Part shown: one piece after another, positions 16,238 to 25,035 of the stretch
How positions within the stretch are numbered: position 1 is the stretch's first letter
How the letters are laid out: every line of letters begins with the position of its first letter
Origin: an uncultured Bacteroidia bacterium
Lineage (GTDB): Bacteria > Bacteroidota > Bacteroidia > Bacteroidales > UBA932
DNA length: 33,122 nt
Reading direction: 5' to 3'
Assembly (NCBI GenBank): GCA_902779765.1
Contig: CACZCQ010000020.1
Coordinates: 1-33,122, forward strand
Position numbers and translations under genes: made by a program
The notes under the pieces: generated by a model
Seen by the model: only the letters and a program-made list of their open reading frames with translations
Told to the model about the DNA's origin: nothing
The model's database searches: none

Positions 16238-16825
16238 ATGAGGATCACCGAAGCAAAATTTGCCGGCAGTTGTACCAGGGCCTCGAACAAACCCTCCCGC
16301 AAGCTGCCCGAATTCGCGTTCATTGGACGTTCGAATGTAGGCAAGTCATCGCTGATCAACATGCTCTGCGGCAACCGCAGGCTCGCCAAGACCTCTGCCA
16401 CCCCCGGCAAGACAAAGCTGATCAATCACTTCCTTATCAATGACAACTGGTATCTGGTGGACCTTCCCGGATACGGTTTCGCCAAGATTTCCAAGGAAGC
16501 GAGGGAAGAGCTCCGGTCGATGATCAACGACTATATCCGGAATTCCGAAGAGATGGTCCTCCTTTTCGTTCTCGTGGACTCCAGGCATGATATCCAGAAG
16601 ATCGACCAGGAGTTCCTGGCCGGGCTCGGCGAGAACGGTATCCCCTTCGCAATCATTTTCACTAAAGGCGACAAACTTGGACCGAACGCCCTCAAGGCGC
16701 AGGTGGAGAGGGACAAGGCAATCCTCTCGGAGCAGTGGGAAGAGCTTCCCCCGATGTTCGTCTCGAGTGCGGAGACGGGTGCGGGCAAGGAAGAGATACT
16801 GGAATATATTGAAAAGTATTTATAA
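16238..16825 (+). CDS. engB: Ribosome biogenesis GTP-binding protein YihA/EngB
   Basis: An essential TRAFAC-class GTPase that helps large-subunit ribosome assembly. The 195-residue length is typical. G1 is GRSNVGKSSLINML (~30-43), the G2 region is ATPGKT, G3 is DLPGYGFAK, G4 is TKGDKLGP and G5 is SSAETGAGKEE. The start MRITEAKFAGSC is about as long as in other EngB proteins. It heads a seven-gene rightward run (engB, prs, small membrane protein, der, LysE-type, PASTA, RluA-family) in which two ribosome-assembly GTPases sit together. The -7 box ends 4 nt before the ATG, so the mRNA may be leaderless. Confidence 0.96.
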   Translation: MRITEAKFAGSCTRASNKPSRKLPEFAFIGRSNVGKSSLINMLCGNRRLAKTSATPGKTKLINHFLINDNWYLVDLPGYGFAKISKEAREELRSMINDYIRNSEEMVLLFVLVDSRHDIQKIDQEFLAGLGENGIPFAIIFTKGDKLGPNALKAQVERDKAILSEQWEELPPMFVSSAETGAGKEEILEYIEKYL

Positions 16826-16848
16826 CTACTTAATGCTATAACCAGACC

Positions 16849-17820
16849 ATGTATATGGAACACAGAATGGAATTGTTCGCATGCAGAGCCTCCAGGGACT
16901 TCGCGTGCAAGGTCGTTGAAGAGTTGAACCGTATCGGGGCGGACTGCGGTGAGAAGTACCACCTCGGAGCATCGGAGGTCACTCAGTTCAGCGATGGGGA
17001 ATTCGTACCTTCTTTCACTGACAGCGTGAGAGGAGCTACCGTGTTTATCCTGCAGTCCACGTTCCCTCCTACAGAGAACCTGATGGAACTCCTTCTGACG
17101 ATCGACGCAGCCAAGAGGGCGTCTGCCGACAAGGTCATCGCCGTAATGCCTTACTTCGGCTGGGCCCGCCAGGACCGCAAGGACAAGCCCAGGGTCTCGA
17201 TCGGGGCGAAGCTTGTAGCCAACCTGCTTACCGCCGCCGGAGTCGACCGCATCATGACCTGCGACCTCCATGCGGACCAGATCCAGGGATTCTTCGACCG
17301 CCCGGTCGACCATATCTATGCGAGCAAGGTCTTCATTCCATATCTCAAGTCACTGAACATCGAGAACCTCGCCATCGCCGCCCCAGACATGGGAGGCGCC
17401 AAGAGGGCGAACGCCTATGCTAAGGAACTCGCGTGCCCGGTCATCATATGCCACAAATCCCGCGAAAGGGCTAATGTGGTCGGATCGATGACGGCCATCG
17501 GTGACGTCGAGGGGAAGAACATAGTTATAGTGGATGACATGATCGATACCGCAGGGACACTGACGAAGGCCGCCGACCTGCTCATGAGCAAGGGAGCCGC
17601 CAGCGTCCGTGCCTGCGCTACACACGCAGTCCTGTCAGGACCCGCATACGAAAGGATAAACAACTCCGCCCTCAAGGAAGTGTTCGTTACCGATACGATT
17701 CCTCTCCGTGGTGACGCGGACAAGAGCAAGATACAGGTCGTCTCGATGACATCGACCTTCGCGTCCATCATCAGGAAGGTCTACCATTACGAACCTATCA
17801 GCACCGAGTTCATCTTCTGA
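16849..17820 (+). CDS. prs: Ribose-phosphate pyrophosphokinase (PRPP synthase)
   Basis: Makes PRPP from ribose 5-phosphate and ATP for purine, pyrimidine, NAD and His/Trp synthesis. 323 residues. Visible blocks are FSDGEFVPSF, FILQSTFPPTENLMELLLTIDAAKRASADKV, MPYFGWARQDRKDKPRVSIGAKLVANLL, TCDLHADQIQGFF and the PRPP-binding loop IVIVDDMIDTAGTL. ATG codons at 16849, 16855 and 16867 are all possible starts; the first is used. It lies 23 bp after engB. PRPP is the co-substrate of pncB, encoded 3 kb upstream in a different unit. Confidence 0.96.
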   Translation: MYMEHRMELFACRASRDFACKVVEELNRIGADCGEKYHLGASEVTQFSDGEFVPSFTDSVRGATVFILQSTFPPTENLMELLLTIDAAKRASADKVIAVMPYFGWARQDRKDKPRVSIGAKLVANLLTAAGVDRIMTCDLHADQIQGFFDRPVDHIYASKVFIPYLKSLNIENLAIAAPDMGGAKRANAYAKELACPVIICHKSRERANVVGSMTAIGDVEGKNIVIVDDMIDTAGTLTKAADLLMSKGAASVRACATHAVLSGPAYERINNSALKEVFVTDTIPLRGDADKSKIQVVSMTSTFASIIRKVYHYEPISTEFIF

Positions 17821-17824
17821 CGTG

Positions 17825-18076
17825 ATGAAGACCCTTCTTGCATCCATACTCCTGCTTGCCATCGCCATCGCACTGATGTGCGTGGGGATAATCGTCAAGG
17901 GGAAATTCCCCGAAACGGAGGTCAGCAGGAACGAGAACATGCGCAGGATGGGGATAAAATGCGCCAAGGAAGAGGAGATGGAGATGCTGAGAAAGGGCAG
18001 GAGGGGCAAGGACGGCAAGTCCTGCTCCGGCAACTATAGCGACGCCTGCATAGGCTGCGGTTTATACAAAGGATAA
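17825..18076 (+). CDS. Small membrane protein with C-terminal cysteine cluster, unknown function
   Basis: An 83-residue protein. The ATG at 17825 is preferred over a GTG at 17822. Residues 3-24 are one hydrophobic segment ([21 protein letters not shown]), followed by [27 protein letters not shown] and a basic region. The end has Cys67, Cys75 and Cys78 (C-x7-C-x2-C) plus Cys46 earlier, so it could bind metal or form disulfides. Similar small proteins with a GKFP...N..M...GI.C pattern occur in Bacteroidetes (recalled, not searched). It sits 4 bp after prs and 5 bp before der, clearly in the operon. No function can be assigned. Confidence 0.75.
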   Translation: MKTLLASILLLAIAIALMCVGIIVKGKFPETEVSRNENMRRMGIKCAKEEEMEMLRKGRRGKDGKSCSGNYSDACIGCGLYKG

Positions 18077-18081
18077 AGAAT

Positions 18082-19392
18082 ATGAGTCTAGTAGCCATAG
18101 TCGGCCGGCCGAATGTCGGCAAATCGACACTGTTCAACAGACTGGTAGGCATGCGCCAGGCCATCGTCGACGAGACCGCCGGCGTAACCAGGGACCGCCA
18201 TTACGGCAAGTGCGAATGGAACGGCAGGGAATTCTCCGTCGTGGACACCGGCGGATGGACGACCAATTCGGACGATGTGTTCGAGGAGGCCATCCGCAAG
18301 CAGGTGGTGATTGCCGTGGAGGAGTCCGACCTGGTGCTGTTCATGGTCGAGGCCGCGACAGGTATAACCGACTACGATTCCGAGATCGCTGACCTGCTCC
18401 GCAAAAGTGGGAAGCCCGTGGTACTGTGCGTCAACAAGGTAGATTCGAGTGAGAAGATGTACGACGCATACCAGTTCTATTCACTCGGACTCGGCGAGGT
18501 ATGGTCCATCTCTGCGGCCAACGGAAGCGGCACGGGCGACCTTCTGGACGAAGTCTTAAGGCAACTTCCCGAGAATTCGTCCACCGATGATGACGACCGT
18601 CCAGAACTGCCCCACATCGCAATAGTCGGAAAGCCCAATGTCGGGAAATCCTCCCTGACCAACGCCCTCCTGGGTGAGGAAAGGAATATCGTCACCCCTG
18701 TCGCAGGTACTACCCGTGACTCGATCTCGACCTACTACAACAAGTTCGGACACGAATTCATGCTTGTGGATACGGCCGGAATGAGGAGGAAGACCAAGGT
18801 CAACGAGGACCTCGAGTTCTACTCGGTGATGAGGGCGATCAGGGCAATAGAAAGGGCCGACGTATGCATCCTGATGATCGATGCCAACGCAGGCATGGAA
18901 GCCCAGGACATGAGCATATTCAACCTCATCGTCCGCAACAGGAAGGGCTGCGTGATAGTGGTGAACAAATGGGACCTGTTCATCAAGGACAACAACACCT
19001 TGAGGGACTACGAGAATTCCCTGAGGAAACGCCTTGCCCCATTCGACGACGTGCCCATCATCTTCACCTCCGTTATCAAGAAGCAGAGGATCCTGGATGT
19101 GCTCAACGCTGCAGCCCACGTATTCGACAACTACTCACGGAAGATTCCGACCGCCAGGCTGAACGAAGCCCTGCTCCCGATAATCGAGGATTATCCCCCG
19201 CCCGCCTGGAAGGGGAAGTATGTAAAGATCAAGTACATAACCCAGCTCCCTACGAAGTTCCCGGCTTTTGCGTTCTTCTGCAATCTGCCGCAGTATGTCA
19301 AGGCACCTTACAAACGGTTCCTTGAGAACAAGCTTCGGGAGCATTTCGACCTCCTGGGCTGTCCGGTCCAGATATTCATGAGGGCGAAATAA
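18082..19392 (+). CDS. der: Ribosome biogenesis GTPase Der (EngA)
   Basis: A double-G-domain GTPase needed for 50S assembly. 436 residues. First G domain: GRPNVGKST (8-16), DTGG, NKVD near 119. Second G domain: GKPNVGKSS near 184, [15 protein letters not shown] near 295. The C-terminal KH-like domain follows, with [16 protein letters not shown] and the final [19 protein letters not shown] type ending typical of Der (here [19 protein letters not shown]). All switch motifs are intact. It starts 5 bp after the small membrane protein and is followed by the LysE-type gene after 14 bp. Confidence 0.97.
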   Translation: MSLVAIVGRPNVGKSTLFNRLVGMRQAIVDETAGVTRDRHYGKCEWNGREFSVVDTGGWTTNSDDVFEEAIRKQVVIAVEESDLVLFMVEAATGITDYDSEIADLLRKSGKPVVLCVNKVDSSEKMYDAYQFYSLGLGEVWSISAANGSGTGDLLDEVLRQLPENSSTDDDDRPELPHIAIVGKPNVGKSSLTNALLGEERNIVTPVAGTTRDSISTYYNKFGHEFMLVDTAGMRRKTKVNEDLEFYSVMRAIRAIERADVCILMIDANAGMEAQDMSIFNLIVRNRKGCVIVVNKWDLFIKDNNTLRDYENSLRKRLAPFDDVPIIFTSVIKKQRILDVLNAAAHVFDNYSRKIPTARLNEALLPIIEDYPPPAWKGKYVKIKYITQLPTKFPAFAFFCNLPQYVKAPYKRFLENKLREHFDLLGCPVQIFMRAK

Positions 19393-19406
19393 ATCCCGGA
19401 CCGGTC

Positions 19407-20039
19407 ATGACGCTCGAAATACTGAAAGCCTTCATCATCGGAATCTGTGCCTCGGTCCCAATCGGTCCGGTGGCCATCCTGGTGCTGCAGAAGACTCTCA
19501 GCTACGGGCATAAGGCCGGCTTCGCCACAGGATTGGGTGCGACCACGGTCGACACCACATATGCGACAGTATCGATATTCGCCCTCGCATTCGCCCAGAA
19601 CTTACTGGAGACTTACGAAACTGCGATACTCCTGATCGGAGGCCTGATTATTGTTGCCTTGGGTTGGTCGATGGCATTCAAAGATCCTTTCCGGAAACTG
19701 AAGTCTTCCGATGAAGACAGGGATGCTTCGATAAAGGATTATCTCCAGGCAGTCGCCACCGCGCTGTCCAATCCCGGGGCGATCCTGGTAATGTTCGCCC
19801 TGTTCGCATTCTTCGGGATGAATACGGATGAAAAGGGGTTCAGGATATTCCCCCTGATCCTGGCGGTGGCCGCCGGATCGATGACATACTGGTTCACCTT
19901 CACCTATCTCTTCGGGAAATGGAGGAAAGCCTTCGATTTCAAGGCGATGATCTGGATGAACAGGATTGCGGGAATGGTCGTAATGATAATTGGTATTGCG
20001 CTTCTTGGAGAGGGCGCATATGAAATAATCTTCAAGTAA
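19407..20039 (+). CDS. LysE/RhtB-family transporter
   Basis: A 210-residue inner-membrane protein of the LysE translocator superfamily, which exports amino acids or similar small solutes. Hydrophobic segments are visible at about 4-24 (with the family motif SVPIGPVAILVLQKTLSYG), 38-62, 68-88, 112-140, 147-170 and 185-205, consistent with six helices. The GFATGLGATTVDTTYA stretch matches the conserved second-helix region. The substrate is not predictable. Its TAA stop overlaps the ATG of the PASTA gene by one base, so coupled translation is likely. Confidence 0.88.
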   Translation: MTLEILKAFIIGICASVPIGPVAILVLQKTLSYGHKAGFATGLGATTVDTTYATVSIFALAFAQNLLETYETAILLIGGLIIVALGWSMAFKDPFRKLKSSDEDRDASIKDYLQAVATALSNPGAILVMFALFAFFGMNTDEKGFRIFPLILAVAAGSMTYWFTFTYLFGKWRKAFDFKAMIWMNRIAGMVVMIIGIALLGEGAYEIIFK

Positions 20040-20803
20040 TGAAAGGAAACTGGATAGTAAAGAACCTTCTCTGGGCATTCATATTCTTTGCCGCGCTTCT
20101 GATCGCGGCAACCGTATTCCTCAATGTCGTGACGCATCACGGACAGACGATCGAGGTCCCCGACCTTACCAGCATGAGCGTCGACCAGGCCCGCCGGGAA
20201 GCCTCTAGGAAAAACCTGAGGGTGGAGGTAATCGATTCCATCTTCGTAAGGAGGATGGAGAAGGGAGCGGTCTACAGCCAGAACCCCAAGGCAGGGACGC
20301 AGGTAAAGAGAGGACGCCGGATAATGCTGACCATCAATGCAATGAATGCGAAGAAGATCAGCATGCCCAACCTTGTCGGGTATTCTATGCGTCAGGCCAA
20401 GGCCGAACTGAATTCCCGAGGCCTGGCTCTCGGCAAATTAATCTATGTCAATGACATAGCCACCAACAATGTCCTCCGGCAGTTCTACCGGAACAGGGAG
20501 ATCCGTCCCGGGAGGATGATCGAAACCGGTTCCGAGATCGACCTGCAGGTCGGACTCAATCCATCCGACAACGTTACATATGTCCCCAATGTCAAGGGCA
20601 TGAAGTATCTGAGGGCGGTTGATGCTATACATGACAATTCCCTCAATATCGGAAGGATCGTCTTCGACAAGACAGTGAAGAATTACACCGATTCGCTCAA
20701 CGCCGTCGTCTACAAGCAGACTCCTGCAGCATCCAAGAGTCCCCTCCTGATGGGATCGGATGTCACGATCAATCTCTCCCTCGACATCAAGGAGAATTAC
20801 TAG
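20039..20803 (+). CDS. PASTA-domain membrane protein
   Basis: A 254-residue protein with a short cytoplasmic N-terminus, one membrane helix (~10-32) and three periplasmic PASTA repeats at about 38-104, 108-178 and 184-250. Typical repeat starts are IEVPDLTSMSVDQARREA, ISMPNLVGYSMRQAKAEL and TYVPNVKGMKYLRAVDAI; repeats 1 and 3 have VYSQNPKAGTQVKRGRR- and VVYKQTPAAS-type ends. PASTA modules bind muropeptides or act in cell-wall sensing in other bacteria. No kinase or transpeptidase domain is attached. It is followed with no gap by the RluA-family gene, a pairing seen in other Bacteroidetes (recalled). Confidence 0.9.
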   Translation: MKGNWIVKNLLWAFIFFAALLIAATVFLNVVTHHGQTIEVPDLTSMSVDQARREASRKNLRVEVIDSIFVRRMEKGAVYSQNPKAGTQVKRGRRIMLTINAMNAKKISMPNLVGYSMRQAKAELNSRGLALGKLIYVNDIATNNVLRQFYRNREIRPGRMIETGSEIDLQVGLNPSDNVTYVPNVKGMKYLRAVDAIHDNSLNIGRIVFDKTVKNYTDSLNAVVYKQTPAASKSPLLMGSDVTINLSLDIKENY

Positions 20804-21853
20804 GTGGATACTGAAAGACTGTACAACGAGCCGGAAGAGGCCGTGGAGGACGAAGAGCAGGGAATGTTCGAGCATTTCCGGCTGAACGTCGATCCAGGAC
20901 AGACTCCCATGCGCGTGGACAAGTTCATGGCCACGCATCTGGAGGACACGTCCAGGCACAGGGTACAGTGCGCCATAAAGGAAGGATACGTCAGAGTGGG
21001 TGACAAGGTGGCCAAGGCCAACCTTATAGTGCGCCCGGGAGATGTGATCCGGTTCATGATGCCATACCGCAGGCGCGGCACGGAGATACTTCCCGAAGAC
21101 ATACCCCTCGACATAGTCTATGAAGACGACGACCTGCTGGTGGTCAACAAACCTGCCGGAATGGTCGTCCATCCGGGCCACGGCAACTACAACGGGACCC
21201 TCATCAATGCCCTCGCCTTCCATCTCGGGATTTCCCAGGGACCTGATGCAGAGGATGAACGGATGGGAATACTCGTCCACAGGATCGATAAGGACACCTC
21301 CGGACTCCTGGTAGTGGCCAAGAACGACGAGACACAGATGGACCTGGCCAGGCAGTTTTTCGAGCACAGCATCGAGAGGTTGTACGTGGCTGTGGTCTGG
21401 GGCAACATACAGGAAGATGAAGGGACGATAGACGGAGCCATCGGGCGCGATCCCAACGACAGGCTCCGTTTCAAGGTCTATCCCGAGGACGACGAAAGGG
21501 CGAAGCACGCCGTCACGCACTACAAGGTCCTGGAGAGATTCGGTTATGTCACAGTGGTCCAGTGCAGGCTTGAGACCGGAAGGACCCACCAGATAAGGGT
21601 CCACATGAGTCATATCGGGCATCCTCTGTTCAATGACGCCCGTTACGGCGGCTCCGAAATCCGGAAAGGAACCATCTACGCCAAGTACCGCCAGTTCATA
21701 GAGAACTGTTTCGAGTTGTGTCCAAGGCAGGCCCTCCATGCGAAGACCCTGGGATTCATCCATCCAAAGAGCGGTGAGATGATCCGGTTCGACTCCCGGC
21801 TCCCGGATGACATGACCGCCTTGATCGAAAAATGGCGTGGTTACGTGAAGTAA
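20804..21853 (+). CDS. rluD: RluA-family rRNA pseudouridine synthase, likely RluD-type
   Basis: Converts specific uridines of 23S rRNA to pseudouridine. The frame opens with a GTG at 20804 directly after the PASTA stop; an ATG further in (MFEHFRLNVDPGQTPMRVDKF) would also keep the whole fold. An S4 RNA-binding domain spans ~37-95 (MRVDKFMATHLEDTSRHRVQCAIKEGYVRV). The catalytic domain includes LVVNKPAGMVVHPGHGNYNGTL and HRIDKDTSGLLVVAKN, with catalytic Asp at about residue 162, then GRTHQIRVHMSHIGHPLFND. The extra acidic N-terminus (YNEPEEAVEDEEQ) is not part of the core. RluD versus RluC is decided only by overall likeness. The last codons form part of a terminator stem. Confidence 0.9.
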   Translation: MDTERLYNEPEEAVEDEEQGMFEHFRLNVDPGQTPMRVDKFMATHLEDTSRHRVQCAIKEGYVRVGDKVAKANLIVRPGDVIRFMMPYRRRGTEILPEDIPLDIVYEDDDLLVVNKPAGMVVHPGHGNYNGTLINALAFHLGISQGPDAEDERMGILVHRIDKDTSGLLVVAKNDETQMDLARQFFEHSIERLYVAVVWGNIQEDEGTIDGAIGRDPNDRLRFKVYPEDDERAKHAVTHYKVLERFGYVTVVQCRLETGRTHQIRVHMSHIGHPLFNDARYGGSEIRKGTIYAKYRQFIENCFELCPRQALHAKTLGFIHPKSGEMIRFDSRLPDDMTALIEKWRGYVK

Positions 21854-21872
21854 CCGCGCCATTGTCTTTTTT
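21831..21872 (+). terminator. Intrinsic terminator overlapping the rluD stop codon
   Basis: AATGGCGTGGTTAC (21831-21844), a GTGAA loop, then GTAACCGCGCCATT (21850-21863) make a 14-bp stem with one G.T pair, followed by TTTTTT at 21867-21872. The stem includes the last codons and stop of rluD. It closes the engB-to-rluD run before the convergent outer-membrane gene. Confidence 0.85.
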
Positions 21873-21883
21873 CACTACGGGAA

Positions 21884-24800
21884 CTACATCATCGGAGGAC
21901 GTCCGCCGCCGAATCCGCCGGGGCCACCGGGGCCGCCGAATCCGCCGCCTTCGGGGCCGCGTCCGCCGCCCATACGCATTCCGCCTCTACCGTTCCTTCC
22001 ACCGAAGGTTCCGAAACGGTAGGTAAGGGCTACGATGATATAGCGTCCGAGAGTATTGCTCCAACTCTCGGTGATAACTCCGTTGCTTTCCCTGACGCCG
22101 ATGTTCCTGGCCTGGTCGAGAAGGTCATAAGCCCTCAAAGCGAGAGTCGCCCTGTTCTTGAACAGGAGCTTCTGGATGTCAAGATTTACCAGGAAGGTGG
22201 GCTCTATGTCAGTGGTGTAATTGATGTACCACGTGTAGGAGGCATCAGTCTTGAATCTGAATCCTGCAGGCATGTCCCAGAGGACCGAACCATTGACGCT
22301 GTTTGTCCAGGTTTCCGTGTTGTTGGCACCGGCGATCGTAGAAGGCTTGCCTTCATTCACGGAATATGTTATGTGGCTATAGCGGCCGTTCGCTCCGGCG
22401 ACCAACTCGATCGCATCGCTACGGTAGGTCAGCCTGAGAGTCTGGTTGAACGAGAAATTGCGGGTGATGTTCTCCTTGAATATAGAAGCCTTGGCAGGAT
22501 CCGGGAAATCAGCAAGGAACTCCTTGTACTTGGTAAAGGCCCCGTCTTCGTCACGGTACTTGTCCATGTTGATCGCCAATCCGGCATCAGTGTACGAAGT
22601 GGACTGGGCGTAATTGGAGTTGGTCATCGAGAAGACCGAGAAATTGGATTTCGCAATCGGGGAGTTGAAGAATATCCTGATTCCTCCATTGTAGGAATTG
22701 GGACCGTTGTAAGGTATGGAATACGACCTGTTCTTCTCATCCTTGATTACACCTGTAACAATGGGATTCTGAACCATTCCACCATTGAGGTTGATGTTGA
22801 AGGACGTGAACGTCTGCCTGTTCGTCATCCTGAACTCCGTGTTGATGTTATGGTTGAAATAAGGGATCAGTCCAGGGTTACCGCTGGAAACCGACATCGG
22901 GTTCGAATTGTCAGGAACACGCATGAGCTGGGTGGTCGACGGCTGCTGGGACCGGCCGTGGTAGAAGATCCGCATATTGGTGGTCTCACCCATGTCATAC
23001 CAGAACATCGCAGAAGGAGCGATGTTTATGACCGTCGTGTCATATACTTCCTTGTTGGTCTCGTTATGGGTCTTGTTGGGCATGACGGAAAAGCCCAGCT
23101 GGGCATGGATCTTATCCTTCTGGTACTGGAGGTCCAAACCGGCCGACTGGTTGTCATTCCTGTTCAGGATCCGGCTGGAATAGGTCTCGTTCCTGGATTC
23201 ACCATTAGGATCATAGATAAGGGATTTGTTTCCTATCACATTGGATCCGCTGTCATAAGCGTCTTTCTGGGAAGAATTCTTGTTCCAGGAATAGCTGTAG
23301 TTCGCAGAAGCATAGAAGCCGTTGCCGAGAGGCTCCGTGTAGACCAGTCTTCCTGTCAGTGAAGCGTTCTTGGATATCTGGTCGATTCTCTGGTTGACAA
23401 TGTCCTGCGCATCCCCGGTCCTTGAATTCCAACTGTTGGTAAGGGACTGGTTGAAGCCATCCATCTGATTCTGGCTGATATTATAGTTGGCGTTGAAGGA
23501 CAGGGTTCTGCCAGGCATTCCAAGTCTCTGACGGAAAAGGAAGAAACCATTCGTCTGCCAGTTTTTGTTATCTCCGGTATTGTTGGAGAATCCGTTGCTG
23601 GAAGATGTCAGATCATTGCTGCCATTGAATCTCTCAGTCGAGAAATCGGAGGTCTGGAGATAGTTGCCGGTTCCAAAGTTGACCTGGGGCTGGAAGAGAA
23701 TCGAAGTGTTCTCGGAGAACTTATGCTCCAAGCGCATTCCAAACCTGTGCCCATAAGACCTGGTGCTGTTCACTCCGGGAGTGTCCACTCCGTTCCGGGT
23801 TATCATATAGTCCCCATTATTGAAGGACCTGTCGGTCTGAACGCTTCTCTGAAGCACATCCCGCTTGGACTGGTTGTAGACATAGTTCCCTCCGACATTC
23901 ATCCTGTCCTCGAAAAGGTTCCATGCACCATTCAAACCGGACATCAAGGAAGTATTGATACCGCTTCCTCCGCCGAAGCCTCCGCCACCACCGAAGCCTC
24001 CGCGCATTCCGCCTCCCATGCCGCCCATCATACCACCCATCATTCCGCCGGAGATGTCGTTGGAACCACGGTTATTGGTGTTGTTGGCGTTGAAGATGAA
24101 ACTGATATTGCTTTTCTCGGTGAAACGCCCGACGAACGCGCCTGACTGATAACGGAAATCATCGTTTGTCGCCAAGGAGCTGGTGGTCTTGGGAAGATCT
24201 TTTCCGGCACCGGCCGAAAAGTTACCCATCAGGCCGTTCATCATACCCCTCTTTACGCTCAGGTCGATAATCTGCTCCTCATTTCCATCATCTATGCCGG
24301 TAAACTCTGCCTGTTCCGATTTTTTCCTGACAACCTTTATCTTCTCAACTATCTTCGCAGGAAGATTCTGGGTGGCAATCTGCGGATCATCCAGGAAGAA
24401 CGTCTTTCCTCCAATCGTAATCTTGGAGATGCTCTCCCCGTTGGCAGTCACTGTTCCGTCTTCGGAGACCTCTATACCGGGAAGCTTCTTGAGGAGATCG
24501 ATAAGCATGTCGTTCTCAGTGGTCTTGAACGATGACGCATTGTATTCAACCGTGTCTTTCTTGATGATGATAGGATTACCGACCGCAGATACGCTTGCCG
24601 CATCCAGTGTCTGCTTGTCCTCCTCCATCTTCAAGGTCCCGAGGTCGATATTACCCTTGACCTCGATTTCCTTGGAGAATTCCTTGTAACCCAGGAGTTC
24701 CGCCTTGATCGTATATTTTCCGTTGGATACTTTCTCGATAGCGACCTTGCCTTCCGCAGTACTGAGGGCGTACTTGTAGGGCTTGGTACTCCCAGCCTTG

Positions 24801-24943
24801 TACACCGAGACAGTGGCGAAGGGTACCGGTTCTCCGTTCTCGTCCTGGAGGAGGGCCCTGACAGTACCCGAATTCTGCGCTAAAGCCAGGGAAAACATCG
24901 ACATCACGCCGATCAGGATTGCAAATAATCTTCTAAAAAACAT
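21884..24943 (-). CDS. Outer-membrane beta-barrel receptor with Gly/Met-rich insert and tail
   Basis: A 1019-residue TonB-receptor-like protein. A signal peptide (~1-22, cut near LALAQ) is followed by a carboxypeptidase-regulatory-like domain (~27-105: GTVRALLQDENGEPVPFATV), then a plug-like domain (~115-215: FKTTENDMLIDLLKKLPGIEV, TIGGKTFFLDDPQIATQNLPA). The rest is a large barrel of the OMP_b-brl_3 type. Residues ~296-330 are a Gly/Met/Phe-rich insert, and ~978-1019 form a Gly/Arg/Met/Pro-rich tail after the last barrel strand (YIIVALTYRFGTF). No SusD partner is nearby, so it is probably not a classical glycan importer. The ligand is unknown. Confidence 0.85.
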   Translation of the reverse strand: MFFRRLFAILIGVMSMFSLALAQNSGTVRALLQDENGEPVPFATVSVYKAGSTKPYKYALSTAEGKVAIEKVSNGKYTIKAELLGYKEFSKEIEVKGNIDLGTLKMEEDKQTLDAASVSAVGNPIIIKKDTVEYNASSFKTTENDMLIDLLKKLPGIEVSEDGTVTANGESISKITIGGKTFFLDDPQIATQNLPAKIVEKIKVVRKKSEQAEFTGIDDGNEEQIIDLSVKRGMMNGLMGNFSAGAGKDLPKTTSSLATNDDFRYQSGAFVGRFTEKSNISFIFNANNTNNRGSNDISGGMMGGMMGGMGGGMRGGFGGGGGFGGGSGINTSLMSGLNGAWNLFEDRMNVGGNYVYNQSKRDVLQRSVQTDRSFNNGDYMITRNGVDTPGVNSTRSYGHRFGMRLEHKFSENTSILFQPQVNFGTGNYLQTSDFSTERFNGSNDLTSSSNGFSNNTGDNKNWQTNGFFLFRQRLGMPGRTLSFNANYNISQNQMDGFNQSLTNSWNSRTGDAQDIVNQRIDQISKNASLTGRLVYTEPLGNGFYASANYSYSWNKNSSQKDAYDSGSNVIGNKSLIYDPNGESRNETYSSRILNRNDNQSAGLDLQYQKDKIHAQLGFSVMPNKTHNETNKEVYDTTVINIAPSAMFWYDMGETTNMRIFYHGRSQQPSTTQLMRVPDNSNPMSVSSGNPGLIPYFNHNINTEFRMTNRQTFTSFNINLNGGMVQNPIVTGVIKDEKNRSYSIPYNGPNSYNGGIRIFFNSPIAKSNFSVFSMTNSNYAQSTSYTDAGLAINMDKYRDEDGAFTKYKEFLADFPDPAKASIFKENITRNFSFNQTLRLTYRSDAIELVAGANGRYSHITYSVNEGKPSTIAGANNTETWTNSVNGSVLWDMPAGFRFKTDASYTWYINYTTDIEPTFLVNLDIQKLLFKNRATLALRAYDLLDQARNIGVRESNGVITESWSNTLGRYIIVALTYRFGTFGGRNGRGGMRMGGGRGPEGGGFGGPGGPGGFGGGRPPMM

Positions 24944-25000
24944 AAAACAATTGATTCAAACACTAGTTTGACAGATTAAGCCTGACACGGTTTAATCCTA

Positions 25001-25035
25001 TTATATAAAATAAGTAAACTTTAACGGTTTACTTA
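25001..25035 (-). terminator. Intrinsic terminator at the ruvC 3' end
   Basis: On the minus strand TAAGTAAAC (25035-25027), a 7-nt loop and GTTTACTTA (25019-25011) form a perfect 9-bp stem followed by TTTTATATAA. The stem contains the ruvC stop codon. The stem is AT-rich, so efficiency is uncertain. The rest of the gap 24944-25010 is AT-rich; its only promoter-like match is TAGTGTTTG (one base too long) above the outer-membrane gene. Confidence 0.6.

Noticed and set aside
20438-21862. 474-codon minus-strand frame across the PASTA and rluD genes
   Set aside because: Antisense shadow of two well-supported genes and spans their junction.
21884-22010. CCGCCG/GGGGCC-rich stretch as a DNA tandem repeat
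   Set aside because: It simply encodes the Gly/Pro-rich tail of the barrel protein; no regular period is kept at the DNA level.
22373-23362. 329-codon plus-strand frame
   Set aside because: Antisense shadow of the outer-membrane barrel gene, with no domain pattern.
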